Shown piece by piece: positions 36,666-45,711 of a DNA stretch of 64,000 nt. This DNA is from Pseudomonadota bacterium. Lineage in GTDB: Bacteria; Pseudomonadota; Gammaproteobacteria; Burkholderiales; Rhodocyclaceae. The translations under genes and the position numbers were made by a program. The notes below the pieces were generated by a model. The model worked only from the letters and a program-made list of their open reading frames with translations, did not search any database and was not told the origin of the DNA. How positions within the stretch are numbered: the stretch's first letter is position 1; each line of letters begins with the position of its first letter. The stretch covers positions 62,001 to 126,000 of the forward strand of contig JAFEFC010000022.1 of the NCBI GenBank assembly GCA_018240785.1. Direction: 5' to 3'.

Positions 36666-39199
36666 GGAGCGTGCTGCGCCGCATCTTCGTCGCCAGCCTG
36701 CTCAAGCGCAGGCTGGCGAGCGTGCTGTCGCTGCTGTCGATCGCGCTCGGTGTCGCGCTCGGCCTGGCGGTGCAGATCATCCACGGCGCGGCATTGGCCG
36801 AGTTCGGCCAGGGCGTGCGGCGCATGTCCGGGGTTGCCGACCTGCAGGTAGTCGGGCCACGCGAAGGATTCGACGAGGCGCTCTATGTCCGCCTGGCGCA
36901 GCGACCGGAAGTTGCCGAGGCGAGCCCGGTGGTGGAGGTCGACGCGCTCGTGCCGGGCCGCAGCGCGCCCTTGCGCATCCTGGGTGTCGACCTGTTCCGC
37001 GTCGCCGCCGTGCAGCCGCAACTGCTGCCGGTCGCCGACGACCGGGCCGGGGCTGGCTCCAACCGGCTGGCTGCGCTGCGGCAGGATGCGGTGTTCCTGT
37101 CGGCCGAGGCGGAGGCCGCCCTGTTTGACGACCGTGACCGCTCCGGGTCATCGGCGCCCCGGCGGCTCACCGTGCAGTCCGGCTTGCGGCTTCACGAATT
37201 CGTGGTCGCGGGCAGGCTGCCCGGCGCACGCGAGCGCATCGGCGTGATGGACATCGCCGCGGCGCAGGACAGCTTCGACCGCGCCGGGCTGCTCACCCGC
37301 ATCGACCTGCGTCTGGCGACCGACGTGACGCCCGTGCAGGCCCTGGCTGCCCTGACGCCGCTGTTGCCTGCAGGCGTGGTGCTGCGCACGGTGGACGAGG
37401 CCACCACTGAAGCGGCAAACCTGTCGCGTGCCTATCGCGTCAACCTCAACATGCTGGCGGCGATCGCGCTGCTGACCGGCGGCTTCCTCGTCTTTTCGGC
37501 GCAGTGGCTCGCCGTCGTGCGGCGGCGGCGCGAGTTCGCCGTGCTCCGTGCCCTGGGGCTCGAGCGGCGGCAACTCATGAGCGGCCTGCTCGCCGAGGGC
37601 GCCACGCTCGGCTGCGCCGGAGGACTGCTCGGCGTGGCCCTGGGTCATGGACTCGCCGCGCTGGCCTTCCGCTTTGCAGGCGCCGATCTGGGCGCGGGCT
37701 TCTTCCAGGGCGTGGTGCCGGCGCTGCATTTCGATGCGGTTTCATCGGCAGCCTACCTCCTGCTCGGGGTCGCCGCGGGGGTCGGCGGCACCTGGGCGCC
37801 CGCACGCGAAGCGGCGCGCGTGGTGCCGGCCCGCGCCCTGCACGCCGCCGGGCTGCCCGCAAGCGGCAGCAGATCCGCGCGGGGCAGGGCGCTTGCGTCG
37901 CTGGTGGTCGCAGCCGTGGCGGTGGCGGCCAGCCTGCTGCCGGCCATCGGCGGCATCCCGGTGGGTGGTTACGGGTCAGTCGTGCTCATCCTGGCAGCAG
38001 CCATTCTTGCGCTGCCGCCGCTGACGATGCTCGCATCGCGATTGCTCGCCGCCGGTCGCTGGCCGGTCTGGCGCGTGGCGCGGGCGCGTTTCGTCGCCGC
38101 GCCGCAGCAGGTCGTCGTGGTAGCGGCAGGCGTGGTGGCGAGCGTCGCACTGGCATCGGCGATGTCGATCATGGTCAATTCCTTCCGCCTGTCGGTGGAC
38201 GACTGGCTGACGCAGGTGCTGCCAGCCGACCTCTATCTACGCGCCTCGCCGGCCTCGGCCAGCGGCTACCTGGATGACGCGGCGCTGCAAGGCATTCGCG
38301 CGCTGCCAGGTGTGGCCGGCGTGGATGCGGTACGCGCGATCAACCTCAGGCTGGATGCAGACAGCACGCCGGTGACGCTGCTGGCGCGACCGGTGGCGCA
38401 GGGCTGGGGACTGCCGCTGGTCGCTGGCACGCGCACGCCAGCGCACGATGCGACCCGCCCGCCCGCCTGGATTTCGGAAGCGATCGCCGACGGACGGGCG
38501 CTGAAGCCGGGCGACCGGCTGGATCTGCCGATTGCCGGCAAATTGCACGCATTCACCGTCGCCGGCATCTGGCGCGACTACGCCCGCCAGCATGGCGCGG
38601 TGGTCATCGAGCGCGCCGACTATGTCGCGCTGAGCGCCGACGGGCGCATAAACGACATCTCGCTCCGGCTTGCCGACGTGGGTGACGCCGATCGCGTCGC
38701 TTCCGAGCTCAGGGCGCTTTTCGGCAGCGACAGGGTGGAGATTGCCCGGCCGGGGGAAATCCGCGCCGTCACGCTGCAGATCTTCGACCGGACTTTCCTC
38801 ATCACCTATCTCATGGAGGCAGTTGCGGTGGCGATCGGCCTGTTCGGGATCGCCACGACCTTCGCCGCGCAGGCGGCGACACGAAAAGGCGAGTTCGGCA
38901 TGTTGCGGCACCTGGGCTTCACCCGGCGCGACGTCGGCCGCCTACTGGCGCTGGAGGGCAGCCTGGCATGCCTGATGGGAGTGCTGGCGGGGCTGCTGGG
39001 CGGGGGCGGCGTGTCGGTGGTGCTGGTCGAGGTCATCAATCGTCAGAGCTTCCACTGGAGCATGGACTATGCCGTGCCATGGCGCGCGCTGGGGCTGTTC
39101 GCGCTCGGGCTCGTGGTGCTTGCCGGGGTGGTGGCCCGGCTTGCCGGCGCGCATGCGATGCGGCGCTCGGCAGTGCTGGCGGTGAAGGAGGACTGGTGA
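36662..39199 (+). CDS. FtsX-family ABC permease, large fused form
   Basis: The 845-residue protein has an N-terminal membrane helix (SVLSLLSIALGVALGLAVQII), a periplasmic MacB-like region and a first FtsX domain near 245-390. A middle membrane region (VVIL...ILALPPLTM) and a second periplasmic domain follow, with a final FtsX block at the C-terminus. This is effectively two permease units fused in one chain, replacing the separate AttF/AttG proteins. It overlaps the ATPase by 4 bases and the next gene by 1 base. Confidence 0.87.
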   Translation: MRSVLRRIFVASLLKRRLASVLSLLSIALGVALGLAVQIIHGAALAEFGQGVRRMSGVADLQVVGPREGFDEALYVRLAQRPEVAEASPVVEVDALVPGRSAPLRILGVDLFRVAAVQPQLLPVADDRAGAGSNRLAALRQDAVFLSAEAEAALFDDRDRSGSSAPRRLTVQSGLRLHEFVVAGRLPGARERIGVMDIAAAQDSFDRAGLLTRIDLRLATDVTPVQALAALTPLLPAGVVLRTVDEATTEAANLSRAYRVNLNMLAAIALLTGGFLVFSAQWLAVVRRRREFAVLRALGLERRQLMSGLLAEGATLGCAGGLLGVALGHGLAALAFRFAGADLGAGFFQGVVPALHFDAVSSAAYLLLGVAAGVGGTWAPAREAARVVPARALHAAGLPASGSRSARGRALASLVVAAVAVAASLLPAIGGIPVGGYGSVVLILAAAILALPPLTMLASRLLAAGRWPVWRVARARFVAAPQQVVVVAAGVVASVALASAMSIMVNSFRLSVDDWLTQVLPADLYLRASPASASGYLDDAALQGIRALPGVAGVDAVRAINLRLDADSTPVTLLARPVAQGWGLPLVAGTRTPAHDATRPPAWISEAIADGRALKPGDRLDLPIAGKLHAFTVAGIWRDYARQHGAVVIERADYVALSADGRINDISLRLADVGDADRVASELRALFGSDRVEIARPGEIRAVTLQIFDRTFLITYLMEAVAVAIGLFGIATTFAAQAATRKGEFGMLRHLGFTRRDVGRLLALEGSLACLMGVLAGLLGGGGVSVVLVEVINRQSFHWSMDYAVPWRALGLFALGLVVLAGVVARLAGAHAMRRSAVLAVKEDW

Positions 39200-40392
39200 T
39201 GCGACACGCACCATCGCCCGGATGGATGGGGCAGGGGAGCGGCGGCTTCGTCCACGCCATCCTGCATCGGCTGCAAGTCTTGGTCTTCCCCTTCTTTGCC
39301 ACGCTTGCCGCGCTGGCGCCGGCAGCGGCAGCAGACTTTGCCCCCGTGCGACCGGATGTAGCGCTCGCCTTTCCGCGCGATCTGGGGGCCCACCCCGCGT
39401 TTCGCACCGAATGGTGGTACGTCACCGGCTGGATCACCGACGAAAGCGGGGCCGATCGCGGCTTCCAGGTGACCTTCTTTCGCGTGCGCACCGGCATCGG
39501 GGAGCGCAGCGCAAGCCACTTCGCGCCGACGCAGCTGGTGCTCGCCCATGCCGCCATCGCCGACCCTGCGGCGGGCAGGTTGCAGCATGGCGAACGCGCC
39601 GAGCGCGCGCTGCCTCCGCTGGCGGGTGCCGAGGAAGGGCGAACCCATGCGTGGATACGCGACTGGTTGCTGGAGTGGGATGGCACCCGTTACCGCGCAC
39701 GCGCGTCGAACGGCGCCTTTTCGTTCGAACTCGACTTCGTGCCCGGTGACCCCCCCCTGCTGAATGGGCGCGGCGGTTTCAGCCGCAAGGCACCGGATCC
39801 CCGCCATGCCAGCCACTACTACAGCCGCCCGCAACTGAAGGTGGACGGCACCCTGACGCTCGATGGCAGGCGTCATGCGGTTCGGGGCTCGGCGTGGCTG
39901 GATCACGAGTGGTCCAGCGAGCTGATGCCGGAGCGTGCGAAAGGCTGGGACTGGATCGGCATCAACCTGCACGAAGGCGGCTCGCTGATGGCCTTTCGCA
40001 TGCGCGACGCCGATGGTCGCCCCATGTGGACGGCGCTGACGCTGGTCGAAGGAGGCCGTGCGCAGCGCGCGGAAGGACCGGACGTGGTGCGTTTCGTGCC
40101 GCTGCGCACATGGCGGTCGCCGCGCACCGGCGCTGACTATCCGGTGGCGTGGGAACTGGAACTGCCCGCCGCTGCACCGGATGGCCCTATGCGACGCCTG
40201 CGCCTCGTGCCGCTGATGGACGATCAGGAACTCGACAGCTCGCGTTCGACCGGCGCGATCTACTGGGAAGGCGCGGTGCGCGCGCTGGAACTCGGCGACG
40301 CGCCGGCAACGCAGGCGATCGACGGCAAGCCGCGCGAGATCGGCCGTGGGTATCTCGAGATGACCGGATACGCCAACCGGCCGCAGATGTGA
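39199..40392 (+). CDS. AttH/CrtC-like lipocalin-type secreted hydrolase
   Basis: The 397-residue protein has a late N-terminal hydrophobic signal (LQVLVFPFFATLAALAPAAAA, about residues 25-45). Two lipocalin-like halves of the AttH/hydroxyneurosporene synthase family follow, with HPAFRTEWWYVTGWI, HYYSRPQLKVDGTL, AWLDHEWSS and DWIGINLHEGGSLMAFR. Such proteins are often annotated as carotenoid 1,2-hydratase, but no carotenoid genes are present. AAGGAGG precedes the ATG, which overlaps the permease stop. A periplasmic lipid- or isoprenoid-handling role is inferred. Confidence 0.85.
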   Translation: MRHAPSPGWMGQGSGGFVHAILHRLQVLVFPFFATLAALAPAAAADFAPVRPDVALAFPRDLGAHPAFRTEWWYVTGWITDESGADRGFQVTFFRVRTGIGERSASHFAPTQLVLAHAAIADPAAGRLQHGERAERALPPLAGAEEGRTHAWIRDWLLEWDGTRYRARASNGAFSFELDFVPGDPPLLNGRGGFSRKAPDPRHASHYYSRPQLKVDGTLTLDGRRHAVRGSAWLDHEWSSELMPERAKGWDWIGINLHEGGSLMAFRMRDADGRPMWTALTLVEGGRAQRAEGPDVVRFVPLRTWRSPRTGADYPVAWELELPAAAPDGPMRRLRLVPLMDDQELDSSRSTGAIYWEGAVRALELGDAPATQAIDGKPREIGRGYLEMTGYANRPQM

Positions 40393-40405
40393 GCCTCGAC
40401 GCCGT

Positions 40406-40675
40406 CTACAGGTACTTCGTGATTTCCTTGAACTCGCGGATCGTTTCGTCCGCATTGTCTCCGCCTGCGCGCACCGCCCCTTCCAGGCAGTGCTCGATAT
40501 GGTCATGAACGAGCGTGCGCTTAGCGCTGCCGATGGCCTTCTCGACGGCCTGGAGCTGCTGGGCGATCTCCAGACAGCCTCGGGCCTCCTCCAGCATGGC
40601 GAGAATGCTCTTCAAGTGGCCTTGAGCGCGCTTGAGGCGTTTGATCACATCCGGGTGAGTTGTGTGCGTTGTCAT
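40406..40675 (-). CDS. CsoR/RcnR-family metal-sensing repressor
   Basis: The 89-residue all-helical DUF156 protein contains HPDVIKRLKRAQGHLKSI at the N-terminus. The metal-site positions read Cys34, His59 and Cys63 (ARGCLEIAQQLQAVEKA and LVHDHIEHCLEG). A C-H-C set matches Cu(I)-binding CsoR more than RcnR or FrmR. A perfect inverted repeat lies just upstream of its start, so autoregulation is likely. It is convergent with the AttH-like gene, 13 bases away. No metal-efflux gene follows the divergent promoter. Confidence 0.9.
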   Translation of the reverse strand: MTTHTTHPDVIKRLKRAQGHLKSILAMLEEARGCLEIAQQLQAVEKAIGSAKRTLVHDHIEHCLEGAVRAGGDNADETIREFKEITKYL

Positions 40676-40688
40676 AGTGCCGTCATCC

Positions 40689-40707
40689 TATCCCCCCGGA
40701 GGGGATA
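40689..40707. promoter_or_regulatory. CsoR-type operator
   Basis: TATCCCC-N5-GGGGATA is a perfect 7-base inverted repeat with G/C tracts, the style of CsoR/RcnR-family operators. It lies 14 bases upstream of the repressor start and directly abuts a rightward promoter. Confidence 0.7.
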
Positions 40708-40736
40708 TTGGCAGCTATTCCAAGGCGGGTTACAAT
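40708..40736 (+). promoter_or_regulatory. Rightward promoter next to the CsoR operator
   Basis: TTGGCA (40708-40713) and TACAAT (40731-40736) are 17 bases apart, a near-consensus housekeeping promoter. No intact gene starts downstream before mgtA at 41477, so its original target appears lost. Confidence 0.65.
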
Positions 40737-40979
40737 TTCCTTGGGTTCAACTTCGGAGTTCCTCCTGTGGACAGTCCTAGTAGTCGATCTTGTATCGATC
40801 AATCACAGGCAAGGTAATCGCGAGGTCCTCATCTCGCCACTGCCTTGCCGACTTGGCGGGTAGTGGAATCAGGCGGCCGGTTCTCGGTCGCTTTCAGCTA
40901 CTTCCCTTTTGATCGTGAGCGTGTCGCCGCACCTGCGGCGGCACAGAATCAGCCGTGCCTTCTTGCGCATCGGCCGGGG
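40737..40979. other. Gene-free stretch left of the porin remnant
   Basis: Downstream of the rightward promoter I see no open frame with recognisable coding features on either strand. A short minus-strand frame (about 40872-40966, starting MRKKARLILC) has no known match to me. The stretch is probably junk DNA at the junction of the accessory patch. Confidence 0.4.
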
Positions 40980-41401
40980 GTATCGTGTGTGCCTTGCTGA
41001 TGACGCACGGGGCCTACGACTACGCTGCCGATGCGCGCGGCTATTCGTGGGGCGCTGCACTGGAGTCGTATCACGACGACTGGGTGGTCCGCGCGGGGCG
41101 CTTCATCCAGCCCAAGGAGCCCAACCAGCAGGCACTCGATCCGCACATCTTCCAGCATCGGCGTCGCTATGGCGCGCAATGGGCTTTCCAAGGTGCACCG
41201 CGACTATCTCGCCGCAGGCGGGCTTGGCTTCTTCATCGGCGATGGCCGCCTGAACTACCGCCCCGAAACCGTGTTCGAGGCGTTCTACAACCTGAACCTG
41301 ACCAAGGCGGCGTGGATCACGCTGGATTGGCAGCACATCCGCAACCCCGCGTACAACGCCGACCGAGGCCCTCTTCGGTGCGGCTGCATACGGAGTCTTG
41401 A
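40980..41401 (+). pseudogene. Carbohydrate-porin (OprB-like) remnant, deleted and frameshifted
   Basis: One frame reads AYDYAADARGYSWGAALESY and DDWVVRAGRFIQPKEPNQQALDPHIFQH up to about 41160. Homologous reading then jumps to another frame with VAMARNGLSK, RDYLAAGGLGFFIGDGRLNY and WQHIRNPAYNADRGP. It returns to the first frame for the C-terminal RLHTE ending at 41401. The N-terminal signal peptide and a large central part (perhaps 200 residues, by comparison with family length) are missing. The remnant resembles outer-membrane carbohydrate-selective porins. It is non-functional. Confidence 0.7.
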
Positions 41402-41476
41402 GCCAACACCATGGACTGTCCGTCTCGACGGCCACCCTCCTGATGCGTTCGGGATGGTGGCGACCAGGAGAAAAAC

Positions 41477-44242
41477 TTGAATCTCACCATCCTGAAAGAA
41501 CTCTTCGCGGGCTTCATTCGCACTCGTCACGTCGCCCGGCACTTCCGCCGTCTGGCGCTGCTCGACACCCTGGCCCAGACCGGCGTGAGCCGGGAGGTGC
41601 CCTCAACGCTGACCCAGGCGCTGGTCACTGCGGCCACTGCCGAACCCGACGCGCTGCTCAAGCAGCTTGACAGCCATAGCGATGGCCTGACCGAGGCCCA
41701 GGCCGAGGCCATCCGCGAGCGGGTGGGCCTCAATGAGGTCGAACACGAGAAGCCGCTGCCGTGGTGGATGCACCTGTGGCACTGCTACCGTAACCCGTTC
41801 AATCTGCTGTTGACGCTGTTGGCGGTGGTGTCCTACGTCACCGACGACATCAAGGCGACCATCGTCATCAGCTCCATGGTGGTGCTCTCCACCCTGCTGC
41901 GCTTCTGGCAGGAAGGCAAGTCCAACAAGGCCGCCGATGCGCTCAAGGCGATGGTCAGCAACACGGCCACCGTCATTCGTCGTGACCTGTCGGAGGACGC
42001 AGCGCCCGAGGCCGAAAACTTCTTCGGTGTTCACCTGCACATCAAGGCGGCGCAGCGGGTGGAGCTGCCGATCAAACTGTTGGTGCCCGGCGATCTGATC
42101 GTGCTGTCGGCCGGCGACATGATCCCGGCTGACTGCCGTGTGCTGACCGCCAAAGACCTGTTCATGGCACAAGCGGCGATGACCGGGGAGTCGATGCCAG
42201 TGGAGAAGTTCGCCGTGCAGCGGGACGCCAAGGCGATCAACCCGCTGGAGCTGGACAACATCCTCTTCATGGGCACCAACGTGGTATCCGGTTCAGCCAC
42301 GGCCGCGGTACTCGGCACCGGCAACCAGACCTACTTCGGTGCGCTGGCCAGCCGCGTCACCGCCACCGACCGCGCCCCGACCTCGTTCCAGTCGGGGGTC
42401 AATAGGGTGAGCTGGCTGCTGATCCGCTTCATGTTCGTGATGGCCCCGCTGGTGCTCCTCATCAACGGCCTCACCAAGGGCGACTGGACCGAGGCGCTGC
42501 TGTTCGCGCTGTCCATCGCCGTGGGCCTGACACCCGAGATGCTGCCGATGATCGTCACCTCGACGCTGGCCAAGGGCGCGGTGTTCCTGTCGCGCAAGAA
42601 GGTCATCGTCAAGCGGCTCGATGCCATCCAGAATTTTGGTGCGATGGACGTGCTGTGCACCGACAAGACCGGCACGCTGACCCAGGACAGGATTTTCCTG
42701 GCACGGCACGTCGATGTGTGGGGCGAAGAATCCGACGACGTATTGGAGATGGCCTATCTCAACAGCTACTACCAGACCGGACTGAAGAACCTGCTCGATG
42801 TGGCGGTGCTGGAGCACGCTGAGGTGCATCGTGAACTGGAGCCCGCCAAGAACTATCGCAAGGTCGATGAAATCCCCTTCGACTTCAATCGCCGCCGCAT
42901 GTCGGTGGTGGTCGCCGAGCACGACGAACATCACCTGCTCATCACCAAGGGCGCAGTCGAGGAAATCCTGGCCGTCTGCACCCAGGTGCGCCATGGCGAG
43001 GCGGTCGAACCGCTTACCGACGAGCTGCTGACCCGCATCCGCACGGTGACGGCCGACCTGAACGAGGAAGGGCTGCGCGTGGTCGCCGTTGCTGCCAGGG
43101 AGTTGCCGCCCATTCAGGAGACCTATGGGCTGGCCGACGAGCGCGAGCTGACCCTGATCGGCTACGTCGCCTTCCTCGACCCGCCGAAGGAGTCCACTGC
43201 GCCGGCCTTGAAGGCGCTGGCCGAGCATGGCGTGGCGGTCAAGGTGCTCACCGGCGACAACGAGCTGGTGACGGCCAAAATCTGCCGCGAGGTAGGCCTG
43301 GCGCAGCAGGGCGTGCTGCTGGGCAGCGACATCGAGCGCATGAGCGACAAGGTGCTGGCCGAGACCGTGGAGAGCCACAACCTCTTTGCCAAATTGACCC
43401 CTGCCCACAAGGAACGCATCGTGCGTCTCCTGAAGGCCAATGGCCATGTGGTCGGCTTCATGGGCGACGGCATCAATGATGCGCCGGCACTGCGCACCGC
43501 GGATATCGGCATTTCGGTCGACACCGCGGTGGACATCGCCAAGGAGGCAGCCGACATCATCCTGCTGGAGAAGAGCCTGATGGTGCTGGAGGAGGGCGTT
43601 CTGGAGGGCCGCCGGACGTTTGCCAACATGCTCAAGTACATCAAGATGACGGCGAGCTCCAACTTCGGCAACGTCTTCTCGGTGCTGGTGGCCTCGGCCT
43701 TCATCCCGTTCCTGCCGATGCTGCCGATGCATCTGCTGGTGCAGAACCTGCTGTACGACATCTCGCAGATCGCCATCCCGTTCGATGATGTGGACGACGA
43801 ACTGCTGCGTCAGCCGCAGCGCTGGCAGCCGGGTGACATCGGCCGCTTCATGGTGTTCTTCGGGCCGATCAGCTCGGTGTTCGACATCACGACTTTCGCG
43901 ATGATGTGGTTCGTGTTCGGCGCGCAGACGCCGGAGCAGCAAACGCTGTTCCAGTCCGGCTGGTTCATCGTCGGCCTGCTGACGCAGACCCTGATCGTGC
44001 ACATGATTCGCACGGCCAAGCTGCCATTCATCCAGAGCCGGGCGGCGATGCCGCTGATGGTGATGACTGGCGTCATCATGGCCATCGGCATCTTCCTGCC
44101 GATGGGACCGCTGGCGCACTACTTCAAGTTGCAGGCGCTGCCGCCGCTGTACTTCGCGTTCCTGCCATTGATCCTGCTGGCCTACATGGGGCTGACGCAG
44201 GCCATGAAGGGAATCTACCGCCGCCGCTACGGTTGGCAATGA
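41477..44242 (+). CDS. mgtA: Magnesium-transporting P-type ATPase MgtA/MgtB
   Basis: The 921-residue P3B ATPase imports Mg2+ across the inner membrane. Visible are TGESMPVEKF (actuator), DKTGTLTQDRIF with phosphorylated Asp396, KGAVEEILAVCTQVRHG, and MGDGINDAPALRTADIGISVDTAVDIAKEAADIILLEKSL. About ten membrane helices end in PLMVMTGVIMAIGIFLPMG and the C-terminal helix. AGGAG precedes the ATG. It is 75 bases after the porin remnant, too short for a classic Mg2+ riboswitch leader. mgtC follows after 9 bases. Confidence 0.96.
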   Translation: MNLTILKELFAGFIRTRHVARHFRRLALLDTLAQTGVSREVPSTLTQALVTAATAEPDALLKQLDSHSDGLTEAQAEAIRERVGLNEVEHEKPLPWWMHLWHCYRNPFNLLLTLLAVVSYVTDDIKATIVISSMVVLSTLLRFWQEGKSNKAADALKAMVSNTATVIRRDLSEDAAPEAENFFGVHLHIKAAQRVELPIKLLVPGDLIVLSAGDMIPADCRVLTAKDLFMAQAAMTGESMPVEKFAVQRDAKAINPLELDNILFMGTNVVSGSATAAVLGTGNQTYFGALASRVTATDRAPTSFQSGVNRVSWLLIRFMFVMAPLVLLINGLTKGDWTEALLFALSIAVGLTPEMLPMIVTSTLAKGAVFLSRKKVIVKRLDAIQNFGAMDVLCTDKTGTLTQDRIFLARHVDVWGEESDDVLEMAYLNSYYQTGLKNLLDVAVLEHAEVHRELEPAKNYRKVDEIPFDFNRRRMSVVVAEHDEHHLLITKGAVEEILAVCTQVRHGEAVEPLTDELLTRIRTVTADLNEEGLRVVAVAARELPPIQETYGLADERELTLIGYVAFLDPPKESTAPALKALAEHGVAVKVLTGDNELVTAKICREVGLAQQGVLLGSDIERMSDKVLAETVESHNLFAKLTPAHKERIVRLLKANGHVVGFMGDGINDAPALRTADIGISVDTAVDIAKEAADIILLEKSLMVLEEGVLEGRRTFANMLKYIKMTASSNFGNVFSVLVASAFIPFLPMLPMHLLVQNLLYDISQIAIPFDDVDDELLRQPQRWQPGDIGRFMVFFGPISSVFDITTFAMMWFVFGAQTPEQQTLFQSGWFIVGLLTQTLIVHMIRTAKLPFIQSRAAMPLMVMTGVIMAIGIFLPMGPLAHYFKLQALPPLYFAFLPLILLAYMGLTQAMKGIYRRRYGWQ

Positions 44243-44251
44243 GGAGGAGCC

Positions 44252-44968
44252 ATGACGGCGTTGCAGAACATCAACCTGGCCTCGCTGCTCGACACACTGC
44301 TCAGCCTGGCCACGGCCTTCGTGCTGGGCGGCCTGATCGGCCTGGAGCGCCAGTACCGCCAGCGCACGGCCGGGCTGCGCACCAACGTGCTGGTGGCGCT
44401 CGGCGCGGCCGTATTCGTGGACATGGCTAACCGGCTGCATGGCCATGAAGGCGCGGTGCATGTCGTGGCCTATGTGGTGTCAGGCATCGGCTTCCTCGGC
44501 GCTGGCGTCATCATGCGCGAAGAGGGCAATGTGCGCGGCCTCAACACGGCCGCCACCTTGTGGGGTTCTGCCGCCGTGGGCGCGGCTGCCGGAGCCGACC
44601 TGATCCTCGAAGCGGTGCTCGCGACGGTGTTCGTGCTGGCCGCCAACACCTTGCTGAGGCCCATCGTCAACGCGATCAACCGCAAGCCGCTGGACGTGGA
44701 GTCAGTCGAAGTTACCAACACGGTCTACGTAATTGCCGAGCGCGCGCACCAGAAGATGGTGATGGCCCAGCTCGAAGAGGAACTGGAGCGCAGCAGCTAC
44801 CCGACTCACGACCTTGACATCCACGCCTTTGGGCAAAACGACGTGGAAATCGAAGCGACCTTGGCTGCCACTTCGATTGACGGTGAAAAGCTCGATGCCC
44901 TGGTGCAGCGACTGGCCGCTTTGCCATCGGTGCGGCAAGCGTTCTGGAGTCCTAGCACAACCGAGTAA
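44252..44968 (+). CDS. mgtC: MgtC/SapB family protein
   Basis: The 238-residue membrane protein starts with a helix bundle containing ATAFVLGGLIGLERQYRQRTAGLRTNVLVALGAA, the MgtC signature, then SGIGFLGAGVIMREEGNVRGLNTAATLWGSAAVGAAAG. A C-terminal cytoplasmic ACT-like domain (residues 150-238) is present, as in true MgtC rather than short SapB forms. MgtC modulates the F1Fo-ATPase or Mg2+ homeostasis in other bacteria. AGGAGG precedes the ATG. The transposase remnant begins immediately after its stop. Confidence 0.94.
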   Translation: MTALQNINLASLLDTLLSLATAFVLGGLIGLERQYRQRTAGLRTNVLVALGAAVFVDMANRLHGHEGAVHVVAYVVSGIGFLGAGVIMREEGNVRGLNTAATLWGSAAVGAAAGADLILEAVLATVFVLAANTLLRPIVNAINRKPLDVESVEVTNTVYVIAERAHQKMVMAQLEEELERSSYPTHDLDIHAFGQNDVEIEATLAATSIDGEKLDALVQRLAALPSVRQAFWSPSTTE

Positions 44969-45595
44969 TCCAAGCTCTACGTTCCGAAGGGCAACACCGC
45001 CCAAGAAACGCTCACGCTGATGAACAGTAACGACCGGCTGAACATCAAGGCGATTCGCGCCCATTGGGACGACATCCGGCGTCTGGCCACCTCGATCAAG
45101 CAAGGCACGGTGACGGCCTCGCTGATGCTGCGCAAACTCGGCCGCTATCCGCGCCAGAATGGCTTGGCCGTGGCGCTGCGCGAGATGGGCCGCATTGAGC
45201 GCACGCTGTTCATCGTCGACTGGCTGCAAAGCGCTGAACTGCGCCGCCGGCGTGCATGCCGGGCTGAACAAGGGCGAGGCCCGAAACGCGCTGGCCCGCG
45301 CCGTGTTCTTCAACCGGCTGGGCGAAATCCGCGACCGCAGTTTCGAGCAGCAGCGCTACCGGGCCAGCGGCCTCAACTCGGTGACGGCGGCCATCGTGCT
45401 CTGGAATACGGTTTACCTAGTACGGGCCGCCAATGCCCTGCGCGGCCAAGGCCAAGCCGTCGATGACACCCTGCTGCAGCACCTATCGCCGCTGGGCTGG
45501 AACACATCAATCTGACCGGCGATTACCTCTGGCGCAACAGTGTCAAGATCGGCGCGGGCAAGTTCAGGCCGCTTCGAACGCTGCAACCGGCCTGA
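44969..45595 (+). pseudogene. tnpA: Tn3-family transposase, C-terminal remnant with frameshifts
   Basis: Only the C-terminal third of a Tn3 TnpA remains. It reads [20 protein letters not shown] from 44972, continues through [21 protein letters not shown] to about 45250, shifts frame at [29 protein letters not shown], and shifts again near 45510 before [22 protein letters not shown] and the stop at 45593-45595. The N-terminus and catalytic Asp residues are missing, so it is dead. No terminal inverted repeat is recognisable on either side. It begins directly at the mgtC stop. Confidence 0.9.
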
Positions 45596-45664
45596 CATGC
45601 GTCATGTCACGACCCCCATCTGCAGACAGGCCGGCAGCATTGCACGCCTTGTCGGCTGCGCCGA

Positions 45665-45673
45665 TGCGATAAT
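45665..45673 (+). promoter_or_regulatory. Extended -10 element upstream of rfbD
   Basis: TGCGATAAT is a TGn extended -10, 38 bases before the rfbD ATG. No well-spaced -35 is visible, so the call is tentative. It would give rfbD-manC its own promoter just after the transposon remnant. Confidence 0.4.
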
Positions 45674-45711
45674 CCGGCGGCCGCAATTTGCGCGATGTGA
45701 AGGCATGGGTC

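Noticed and set aside
39199-40392. A true carotenoid 1,2-hydratase (CrtC)
   Set aside because: The fold matches, but no crtB/crtI genes accompany it and the ABC operon context fits AttH-like proteins better.
41402-41476. Mg2+ riboswitch or mgtA leader peptide upstream of mgtA
   Set aside because: The 75-base gap is too short for known Mg2+ leaders, and no stem or proline-rich leader peptide is visible.
42293-44461. A 722-codon minus-strand frame opposite mgtA
   Set aside because: It is His/Gln/Arg-rich shadow coding opposite a clear P-type ATPase.
45596-45664. Tn3 terminal inverted repeat next to the transposase remnant
   Set aside because: No 38-base GGGG-type Tn3 repeat could be recognised, so the element boundary is not called.
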